From positions 1,689,501 through 1,753,500 of the forward strand of contig NZ_CP049057.1 of assembly GCF_011044175.1 (NCBI RefSeq): a DNA stretch of 64,000 nt, in the 5' to 3' direction. The translations under genes and the position numbers were made by a program. The stretch is from Rasiella rasia. GTDB taxonomy: Bacteria > Bacteroidota > Bacteroidia > Flavobacteriales > Flavobacteriaceae. The notes under the pieces were generated by a model. The model saw only the letters and a program-made list of their open reading frames with translations. It was not told the origin of the DNA and ran no database searches. Shown here one piece after another: positions 33,149 to 40,153 of this stretch (within the stretch, counting starts at the first letter, position 1; each line of letters begins with the position of its first letter).

Positions 33149-35036
33149 TAAGTAAATATATAAAAAATGTTGTTCCTCTATTCACTTCGCTAGCAACATC
33201 AACTTTTCCACCCATCGCTTCAATTTGATTTCTTGTAATAAACAAGCCCAAGCCTCTTGAGTCTTCGTGTTTATGAAATGTTTTGTACATTCCAAATAGT
33301 TTTTTACCATGAGCATCTAAATCGATTCCTAAGCCATTATCTTTAATACTCATCTTAATAAAATTCTTTTCTTTAATAGCTTCAACAACTATTTCTGGAA
33401 TTCGTTCATTTGACTGGTATTTTATGGCATTGGTAAGAAAGTTTAGGATGATACTGTCTAGGTATGCCGGGATTGCAGATACCATTATTGCACTATCTAC
33501 TCTATTTTCAAGTTTCACAGAGTTATCTAAGACCAAGGTATTTATATTAGCTATTGCCTTATTTACATAGTCACTTAGGTTAAGGTTTTCAAGGTTAAGC
33601 TCAGTTTTTGTATTTAAAACAGCCACTTCATTTAAATTATGCACTGTTTCTCCAAGCTGACTTACCGCGCTTTCTAGTAATGGAAACAATTCTAATTCTG
33701 AAATTTCTGGGTTATCCATTTTAATGAGACCTAATAACATTTCTAAATTCCCAGAATGCGATCTTAAATTGTGAGATACAATATGCGCAAAGTTTAATAA
33801 CCGATCGTTTTGGTCTTTTGTAATCTCTAATAATTCTTTAACCTTATTTTCTGCCCTTTTTATTTTTGAAATATTATTGACTTGGGATAAAAAATGAAGC
33901 GGTTCTCCGTTTTCGTCACGCACTAATGAGACTGTCAATATTGTCCAAATTACTTTGCCATTTTTGTGTAGATAGCGCTTTTCAGTTTTATAATCTCCAA
34001 TGTTCCCTTCTAAGGCTTGTGAGAATAAAACTTTATCGGCCTCTAAATCGTCAGGATGCGTAAAATCAAGATAGGTTAATTGAAGAAATTCTTCCATGGT
34101 ATATCCCAACATAGCGCAAAGGCTTTGATTAACTCTAATCCAGTTAGTGTCCATCCCCACCATAGCAAGTCCAACTCCTGCAAAATCAAACGTTTGTCTA
34201 AATTTTTCTTCAGCTTTAGCAAGTCGTTCTAAGGCTCTTGTTTTATCATCAATGTCTTGAAAAACCCCGTACACTTTTGTACAGACTCCCTTCTCCATCA
34301 CGGCTATACCAATAGAGCGAACCCATTTTTCCTTACCTGTATTGGTCTCAATTAAGAACTCATCATCAAAGCCCCTTCCTTTAGCGACACACGTCTCAAA
34401 CAGTTCAGTGATTTTTGTACGATGTAAACCTTCTTTGTAAAAATTAATACCTGTAGCTAATTCAGGTTTGTAATTAGGAGCTACTTCATGAATCTGTTTG
34501 GTTACGTCACTCCAGCTAATTTCATTGGCTACTAAATCGACTTCCCAAGTACCGATAGAAGCAGCTTCATTTGTTTTTCTTAGTAAATCTTCATATTTAA
34601 TTGAGAGTAGTTCATTTTCTTTACGCTCTGTAACATCTTGCACAAATCCGGTTAATTTCTTTGGCAATTTTTCATCATTGTCAGCAATAATTTCACAATG
34701 ATTCTCTAACCAAATCCACTTTTTTTCTTTGTGAAGAATTCTAAACTCAAATGAAAACTTCACAGGAAAAGTTTTAAAATCGGGCGCGAACAAGAAATCG
34801 AATTGTTGTTGTTCTCTTGGATGTACCAATCTAATAACGTCCTGAATTTTCTGTACAGGAACGGTATCAGAGTCAAATCCGATAACATCAAAAAATGAGG
34901 TATCTAATGCAACTTCTTGCGTTTGAAAATTAAAATGCCAAATTCCAGATTTTAATGCAGCAAGTAATTTTGTATAAATTTTAGGTTCGAGGTTATTGAC
35001 CATATGCTCTTCATTAGAGAGACTAGTTTCGTTCAT
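33135..35036 (-). CDS. PAS-domain sensor histidine kinase
   Basis: A 633-residue soluble kinase. Three PAS domains lie at about 20-140 (SGIWHFNFQTQEVALDTSFF), 155-265 (AASIGTWEVDLVANEISWSD) and 280-400 (FAGVGLAMVGMDTNWIRVN), each with a PAC segment such as TGFVQDVTER. The H-box is IVSHNLRSHSGNLEMLL, with HNLRSH in place of the usual HELRTP, and the ATPase has NFLTNAIKYQSN, IKDNGLGIDLDAHG and RGLGLFITRNQIEAMGG. No membrane helix, so the signal is cytoplasmic. ATG at 35036 is chosen; the frame extends to 35063. Confidence 0.9.
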   Translation of the reverse strand: MNETSLSNEEHMVNNLEPKIYTKLLAALKSGIWHFNFQTQEVALDTSFFDVIGFDSDTVPVQKIQDVIRLVHPREQQQFDFLFAPDFKTFPVKFSFEFRILHKEKKWIWLENHCEIIADNDEKLPKKLTGFVQDVTERKENELLSIKYEDLLRKTNEAASIGTWEVDLVANEISWSDVTKQIHEVAPNYKPELATGINFYKEGLHRTKITELFETCVAKGRGFDDEFLIETNTGKEKWVRSIGIAVMEKGVCTKVYGVFQDIDDKTRALERLAKAEEKFRQTFDFAGVGLAMVGMDTNWIRVNQSLCAMLGYTMEEFLQLTYLDFTHPDDLEADKVLFSQALEGNIGDYKTEKRYLHKNGKVIWTILTVSLVRDENGEPLHFLSQVNNISKIKRAENKVKELLEITKDQNDRLLNFAHIVSHNLRSHSGNLEMLLGLIKMDNPEISELELFPLLESAVSQLGETVHNLNEVAVLNTKTELNLENLNLSDYVNKAIANINTLVLDNSVKLENRVDSAIMVSAIPAYLDSIILNFLTNAIKYQSNERIPEIVVEAIKEKNFIKMSIKDNGLGIDLDAHGKKLFGMYKTFHKHEDSRGLGLFITRNQIEAMGGKVDVASEVNRGTTFFIYLLNEEN

Positions 35037-35211
35037 AAATTTGGGGTTTATGGAGATAAACAAAAATATTACATGACGAGAAGATATACGTAAAATCTTA
35101 CAAGAAAGTTTTGTTAAAATTATTTTCTAGAAAATAGCAACCTCATAAAGAATTGATTGCAACTCAAATTACAGCCTAGAAATGGCTAAAGAATAGCAGA
35201 AAACCACTAAA

Positions 35212-35248
35212 AACAAAAAAAGCCCATCAGCCGCAGGCTGATAAAGCT
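35212..35248 (-). terminator. intrinsic terminator downstream of tRNA-Asp
   Basis: ATCAGCC (35226-35232) pairs with GGCTGAT (35236-35242), with an outer AGC/GCT extension. Read on the minus strand the stem ends GGGCTTTTTTTG. A second perfect palindrome TCCGCCTTAGGCGGA lies at 35275-35289 between it and the tRNA. Confidence 0.72.
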
Positions 35249-35308
35249 TCTCATCGGTCTATTTCTAAACCACATCCGCCTTAGGCGGACAACACAACAT
35301 TTTAATTG

Positions 35309-35382
35309 CGGTCTGGACGAGACTCGAACTCGCGACCCCCTGCGTGACAGGCAGGTATTCTAACCAACTGAACTACCAGACC
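35309..35382 (-). tRNA. tRNA-Asp (anticodon GUC)
   Basis: Minus-strand cloverleaf of 74 nt. The acceptor GGTCTGG pairs with CCAGACC, discriminator G; D-arm TAGTTCAGTTGGTTAGAATA; anticodon loop CTGTCAC with GTC; T-loop GAGTTCGAGTCTC. CCA is not encoded. Confidence 0.95.
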
Positions 35383-35520
35383 GTGCTACTATTTTAAAGA
35401 CTTTAAAAGCTTGTCTTGACTAATATTGCTATTAGCGAGGGCAAATATACACCTCCTTTTCAATTCCACAAACTATTTTTTTTAAAAAAATCATTTTTTT
35501 TATTCAGCGTAACTACTGTC

Positions 35521-36450
35521 TCATCCAAACTTCTGACGTTCTACTAAATATGTAGTTAGAATTTTATTAAAACCCGCATTAACATCGGCTTGAATGTATT
35601 TTATACGATACTGCCCGCACTTCAACTTTAACGTATCGAAATAGGTCTTTACAGCATGCTCGTATGTTTCTTTAACATTGTCTGCATATAAGTTTATATG
35701 TTCTCCTGTTTCTACATCTACAAAACGTCGTGGTCTATTGTTAAAATCGAACGACAACTCCTTACTTTTATCAAACGTATGAAACAACACTACCTCATGT
35801 TTATTGTATTTTAAATGCTGTAATGCTTCAAACAACTTTTCTTCTTCAGCATCATCCTGAAACATATCTGTAAACAAAAATACCAAACTACGACGCTTTA
35901 ATTTTTCAGCAATTAAATGTAGATGCGTGTACGTCCTTGTCTTTACCTCCTTACGTAATTGTAATATTGCATTATTTAAATGTTGTAATAACATTTGGTG
36001 GTGTCGTTCACTTCCTTTTTCGTTAGAATAGAAGTCGTACCCATCACTATAAATGCTCATTCCCACCGCATCGCGTTGCCGTTTCAGTAAATTCATAATG
36101 GCAGCACTGGCTAAAACCGAGAAGCCAATCTTATTCAAAGAATTAATTCCTTGCTCCTTTAACATTGGATAATGCATCGAGCTACTATTGTCTATAATAA
36201 GATGACATCTTAGGTTGGTCTCTTCCTCATAGCGTTTTGTATACAACTTATCTGTTTTAGCGTAGAGTTTCCAATCTATGTGTTTGGTACTCTCGCCGTT
36301 GTTGTAAATTTTATGCTCAGCAAATTCCGCAGAAAAACCATGAAACGGACTCTTATGCAACCCAGAAATGAAACCCTCTACCACCTGAGTAGCAAGAAGC
36401 TCGAGGTTTTTAAAGCCCGTGATTTCGTTTATTTGTTTTTCTATATCCAT
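35521..36450 (-). CDS. DUF58 domain protein
   Basis: A 309-residue protein. GLHKSPFHGFSAEFAEHKIYNNGESTKHIDWKLYAKTDKLYTKRYEEETN is the DUF58 region (shown by HIDWKLYAKTDKLY), followed by a von Willebrand A-like part with the metal motif IIDNSSSMHYP (DxSxS). DUF58 proteins usually accompany MoxR AAA ATPases, but none is next to it here, so the partner must be elsewhere. It is downstream of the ClpP-like gene with 125 bp between. Confidence 0.88.
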   Translation of the reverse strand: MDIEKQINEITGFKNLELLATQVVEGFISGLHKSPFHGFSAEFAEHKIYNNGESTKHIDWKLYAKTDKLYTKRYEEETNLRCHLIIDNSSSMHYPMLKEQGINSLNKIGFSVLASAAIMNLLKRQRDAVGMSIYSDGYDFYSNEKGSERHHQMLLQHLNNAILQLRKEVKTRTYTHLHLIAEKLKRRSLVFLFTDMFQDDAEEEKLFEALQHLKYNKHEVVLFHTFDKSKELSFDFNNRPRRFVDVETGEHINLYADNVKETYEHAVKTYFDTLKLKCGQYRIKYIQADVNAGFNKILTTYLVERQKFG

Positions 36451-36575
36451 TTTGTTTGGTGAGCTGTGAAGTGCGAATTATTGTATTACAAATCGTTTCG
36501 TATACCGATTAATAGTTTTCCAAACGTCCATCTCTTTATGATTCATAGTGTATCTTCTTCACGCCTCACTCCACA

Positions 36576-37121
36576 CTACGAAAGTACCCCATCAACAATT
36601 CCATACTTTACACTCTCCTCAGCATCCATCCAGTGGTCGCGGTTAAAGTCTTTGAGTACCTTATCGAAATCCTGACCACAGTTATCAGCCAAAATACGTG
36701 CGCTAATCTCTTTTGTCTTTAAAATTTCTTGTGCAGTAATCTCAATATCGCTTGCTGGACCACGTGCACCACCACTTGGCTGATGAATCATCACGCGCGC
36801 ATGTGGCTGTATAAAACGTCTTCCCTTTTCACCTACCGAAAGTAAAATACTTCCCATACTTGCAGCCAATCCCGTGCAAATAGTAGACACCGGACTTTTA
36901 ATTTGTTTAATGGTATCATACATACTAAATCCCGAGGTTACGTACCCACCAGGACTATTAATATATAATTTAATTTCATCGTGACTAACACTGTCTAAAT
37001 ACAACAGTCTATCTACCACATGGCGCGCACTTTTGTCGTCTACCATACCCCATAAAAAAATGGTGCGGTCTTCAAGTTGTTGGTGATCTATTCTATCTTG
37101 TGCTTTTTGTTTCTTTTCCAT
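36576..37121 (-). CDS. ClpP family serine protease
   Basis: A 181-residue Clp protease subunit. The catalytic Ser is in GLAASMGSILLSVG and the His in ARVMIHQPSGGARG; the Asp is expected in the NCGQDFDKVLKDFNRDHWMDAEES stretch. INSPGGYVTSGFSMYDTIKQI gives the oxyanion region. It lacks the longer N-terminus of typical ClpP propeptides and may be a second paralogue. No clpX is adjacent in the window, so it may pair with a distant ClpX or form a mixed ring. Confidence 0.87.
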   Translation of the reverse strand: MEKKQKAQDRIDHQQLEDRTIFLWGMVDDKSARHVVDRLLYLDSVSHDEIKLYINSPGGYVTSGFSMYDTIKQIKSPVSTICTGLAASMGSILLSVGEKGRRFIQPHARVMIHQPSGGARGPASDIEITAQEILKTKEISARILADNCGQDFDKVLKDFNRDHWMDAEESVKYGIVDGVLS

Positions 37122-37265
37122 AATCGAGCCCGCCAGACGGCAGTCATTTATTTTTATTCGTTATCTTCAAATATAAGGATTTTGAATAGCAAAAAACAAG
37201 ATGAGCATCTTCATATCTGCACACCATCAATCTTCAACTATTGAGGCTTACTATTCAACAAAAAA

Positions 37266-37288
37266 AGGCCTGACAATCTGCCAAGCCT
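37266..37288 (-). terminator. intrinsic terminator downstream of trxA
   Basis: AGGCCTGACA (37266-37275) and TGCCAAGCCT (37279-37288) form a 10-bp stem with two G-T wobbles on the minus strand, followed by TTTTTT. Confidence 0.7.
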
Positions 37289-37311
37289 CTCTCAATTTTA
37301 GTTACAGAAGA

Positions 37312-37632
37312 TTAGTTTAATAATCCGTCAATTGCTTCTGCGTATACATTTTTAGGAGCAACACCTACTTGGCGTCCAACCAATTCACCGTTATTAAAAA
37401 CTAACACTGTTGGAATATTACGCACTCCGTATTTCGCAGCAAATTCTTGGTTAGCATCTACATCTACCTTTCCTACCACTGCTTTACCTTCGTAGTCTTT
37501 GCTTAGCTCGTCTATTACTGGTCCTACCATACGGCAAGGCCCGCACCAAGCTGCCCAAAAGTCTACCACTACAGGCTTGTCACTTTTTAATACTGTTTCT
37601 TCAAATGTTGCGTCTGTTATTTCTAAAGCCAT
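37312..37632 (-). CDS. trxA: thioredoxin
   Basis: A 106-residue thioredoxin with the redox motif WCGPC in FWAAWCGPCRMVGPV, the cis-Pro in VRNIPTVLVFNNGE and normal length. It reduces disulfides in the cytoplasm with NADPH:thioredoxin reductase. Preceded on the minus strand by TACTTTTG (37691-37698), a -7 box 59 bp before the ATG, and ended by a strong terminator. Confidence 0.94.
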   Translation of the reverse strand: MALEITDATFEETVLKSDKPVVVDFWAAWCGPCRMVGPVIDELSKDYEGKAVVGKVDVDANQEFAAKYGVRNIPTVLVFNNGELVGRQVGVAPKNVYAEAIDGLLN

Positions 37633-37690
37633 CTTATATAATTATTGTTTCCTTAAATTAAGGAAGGTTGTACTTCAATTATTTGTTACA

Positions 37691-37698
37691 CAAAAGTA
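37691..37698 (-). promoter_or_regulatory. -7 box (TACTTTTG) for trxA
   Basis: Minus-strand TACTTTTG fits TAnnTTTG, with a TTG only 14 bp upstream, which is shorter than usual. It implies a leader of about 50 nt. Confidence 0.45.
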
Positions 37699-37788
37699 GT
37701 CAATAATTGTTCCAAACCCTACAGGCTTAACATTAGTTTAGATGATAGCAGTATTTAATGAGTTGATAGCAGGTATTTGTGGTTTTGG

Positions 37789-37880
37789 CGGGCTGCTGCC
37801 AAAAAAAGCAGCACCGGGCTATACGCTACAATTCCTCACCGACGCGGCGGCTGCGGGATTTCCACTGCTATCCCTGCCCG
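37789..37880 (+). repeat. dispersed structured intergenic repeat, copy B
   Basis: Shortest of the three copies. The ends are CGGGC (37789-37793) and GCCCG (37876-37880), which pair. Inside are GCTGC (37792-37796) / GCAGC (37808-37812), the block CCGGGCTATACGCTACAATT and the block GGGATTTCCACTGCTATCCC. Block order is that of copies A and C. The 37633-37959 interval holds only the trxA promoter and this element. Confidence 0.68.
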
Positions 37881-37959
37881 AACAATAAAGGCACAGTTAC
37901 CAATTCTTTAAATTACATTCAATTTATATGTAACTTTAGCAGAACTAACACATAAAACT

Positions 37960-38946
37960 ATGTACACCAAACGCAACTACGGGTTTTTTATGACACTTAA
38001 CTGGTCTAAAAAACCACTGCTCGTCGGACTCTTATATGCTGGGATCCTTTTTTTCCTGTTTTACTTTATCGATTTTCGCTTTTACCTGCCCTGGCAACCC
38101 CTGGGGCTTATAGGTATTGCCGTGGCCTTTTATCTGGGTTTTAAGAACAACAGCTCCTACGATCGTACCTGGGAAGCCCGAAAAATATGGGGAAGTATGG
38201 TAAACAACAGTCGAACGTTTGGCGCTGCCGTGGTCTCCTTTGTGCAAGGCGACAACCATGCCGAAATAAAGAAAGAGCTCATCTACCGGCACATTGCGTG
38301 GCTCATCGCCCTACGCCACCAGCTACGTCTGGCCCGCCCCTGGGAACACACCGAAGAGCGAATCAAAAAACTCTATTTCGCCGATGTCTGTGCCGATTAC
38401 GATCAGGCCGTTCATAACGACCTGTCGCATTTCCTTACAGAAGCTGAACAAAACGAACTGGACACCTACTCCAACCGCGCCACACAGATTCTGCGGCTTC
38501 AGTCACAACGCTTACAGGAGTTGCGAGACGCCCAACATTTTGAGGATTTTCGCCATATGGAATTTCACCACCTCATACAAACCTTTTACGAAGACCAAGG
38601 CAAGAGCGAGCGTATTAAAAACTTTCCGTTTCCACGGCAGTATGCCTCTACCGCCTATTGGCTTACCATTGTGTTTTGTGCTTTTGTCCCTTTCGGACTC
38701 TTGGAAATATTTAACCCCACCCTGGGGTGGATGTATTGGATGGGCCCGATCATTTCTGGCATCATTATCTGGGTGTTCTTTCTAATGGAAAAAATAGGCG
38801 ACTATAGCGAAAACCCTTTCGAAGGCACCTATAACGACGTACCCATCACCGCCATTGCCCGAGGTATCGAAATAGACCTACGCCAAATGATAGACGACAC
38901 CAACATCCCCAAACCTACTGAGGCTGTTGACGGGTTTTTGATGTGA
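37960..38946 (+). CDS. bestrophin family (UPF0187) channel protein
   Basis: A 328-residue membrane protein. Helices lie at about 17-37, 40-55, 238-258 and 262-282; FRFYLPWQPLGLIGIAVAFYLGFKNNSSYDRTWEARKIWG is the bestrophin core (seen as NNSSYDRTWEARKIWG), and PFEGTYNDVPITAIARGIEIDLRQMI is the C-terminal signature. Bacterial bestrophins conduct ions across the inner membrane. The gene is visibly richer in G+C than its neighbours (two sampled 60-base lines give 47%), a sign of transfer or different selection. Confidence 0.88.
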   Translation: MYTKRNYGFFMTLNWSKKPLLVGLLYAGILFFLFYFIDFRFYLPWQPLGLIGIAVAFYLGFKNNSSYDRTWEARKIWGSMVNNSRTFGAAVVSFVQGDNHAEIKKELIYRHIAWLIALRHQLRLARPWEHTEERIKKLYFADVCADYDQAVHNDLSHFLTEAEQNELDTYSNRATQILRLQSQRLQELRDAQHFEDFRHMEFHHLIQTFYEDQGKSERIKNFPFPRQYASTAYWLTIVFCAFVPFGLLEIFNPTLGWMYWMGPIISGIIIWVFFLMEKIGDYSENPFEGTYNDVPITAIARGIEIDLRQMIDDTNIPKPTEAVDGFLM

Positions 38947-38968
38947 TTGTTATTCTACGGATTTCTTT

Positions 38969-40153
38969 TTAATTATCCAATAAATAATAACTTTCACTTG
39001 GCGGAAATAAAAGTTCAATGCCTCTAGGCTTAATTTTAAAAAGCGGCCCTTTCTCTACTACTTTACCTTTCGCATTTCTCTTAATCAAATGGTCAAGGGT
39101 TATAATTCCTTGCTCAATTAATAAATCAAATTGAGATGTAATTGGCTTTTTAGTATGTTCTACTAACTTATACTGAAAATGCTCTCTTCCATTTATTCTT
39201 GTGCTTTCAGCTTCTACCCAAAATGTTTCTTTGTGCTTTAATTTCAATCGCTTATGAAGCTTGTCTAATGTCCAAACCACAAAATCACCAACTTCTGCTT
39301 TATCAGAGTTTTCAATTAGTAGTTTAGTCTCACTATCAACTCTTAAATTCAAACCTTGCGAATTTCTAGTAATAGTCGAAACCGTACAATAAAGCTTAAA
39401 ATCGTTATCACGCTCATATCCAAAATTATCAAGAATTTCTGCTGAACTTTTAAACTTACTTAAATTCCAATCAGGCACTTGCGCAAACAAATTTTTTCGA
39501 TTTGTTCTACCGCTCCTGAATGACTTGAGTTCAATTCCTTTGTAGTCTGGCTGTTTGGAAGAATTAATATCTATACCGAGAGCTGTTTCAAGGGTTCGAC
39601 CAACAGAAGTATCCGCATCTACCATTGACGGAATTGGACCTGAACTTGCTATTTTTCTTAACATAGTCAAAAGCTCAAATGCGACTTCATTCTCAGTCGC
39701 ATTTATGGCGTTTACTAAGTCCTTGAACGGATTCTGGATTGAAGAATTAATCAATTCTCTTACATCTAATTTTGTTAGATTGAAAACTTGAAAATTATCA
39801 TCGTAAAAAGTGATTGCAATAATGTCATTTGGGTCAGCCACTTTTCTTAAACCATAAAACCAAATTCTTGGGTCTCCATTTTTAGTTGATGGACGATATA
39901 AAGAAGCTTTCGATTTAACAGTCTTAAAACCAGTATGAATAATTGATGATATTATTCTCTTACTTTCTGTTCCTTGATTTTGCAATTCATAATCGTGAAT
40001 GTTTTCACTTTTCAAATAACTACGAACAGAACCAGTAGCATCCATAATGGATTTTTTTAATCCGGTTTCGGTTGGTTCTATTAAAGTAAGAGAAACTTGG
40101 TTTTTGGTCAGTAATTTAATTCTATCTTGTTCTTCGTAAGTTAGTTTTCTCAC
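38969..40153 (-). CDS. type II restriction endonuclease, MvaI/BcnI family
   Basis: A 394-residue nuclease. The active-site motif is PDYKGIELKSFRSG (Asp203, Glu208, Lys210, counted by hand), preceded by GRTLETALGIDINSSKQ, the arrangement typical of MvaI/BcnI-like enzymes that nick both strands at CCWGG or CCSGG-type sites. The first 150 residues are a larger N-terminal region than in MvaI, probably for DNA recognition or dimer contacts. The start is GTG at 40153, overlapping the methyltransferase TGA (GTGA), so methylase is translated first. Target sequence is not proved. Confidence 0.85.
   Translation of the reverse strand: MRKLTYEEQDRIKLLTKNQVSLTLIEPTETGLKKSIMDATGSVRSYLKSENIHDYELQNQGTESKRIISSIIHTGFKTVKSKASLYRPSTKNGDPRIWFYGLRKVADPNDIIAITFYDDNFQVFNLTKLDVRELINSSIQNPFKDLVNAINATENEVAFELLTMLRKIASSGPIPSMVDADTSVGRTLETALGIDINSSKQPDYKGIELKSFRSGRTNRKNLFAQVPDWNLSKFKSSAEILDNFGYERDNDFKLYCTVSTITRNSQGLNLRVDSETKLLIENSDKAEVGDFVVWTLDKLHKRLKLKHKETFWVEAESTRINGREHFQYKLVEHTKKPITSQFDLLIEQGIITLDHLIKRNAKGKVVEKGPLFKIKPRGIELLFPPSESYYLLDN

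Noticed and set aside
38294-38785. 163-codon ORF in another frame of the bestrophin gene
   Set aside because: A shadow favoured by the higher G+C of the gene; the bestrophin frame has clear motifs.
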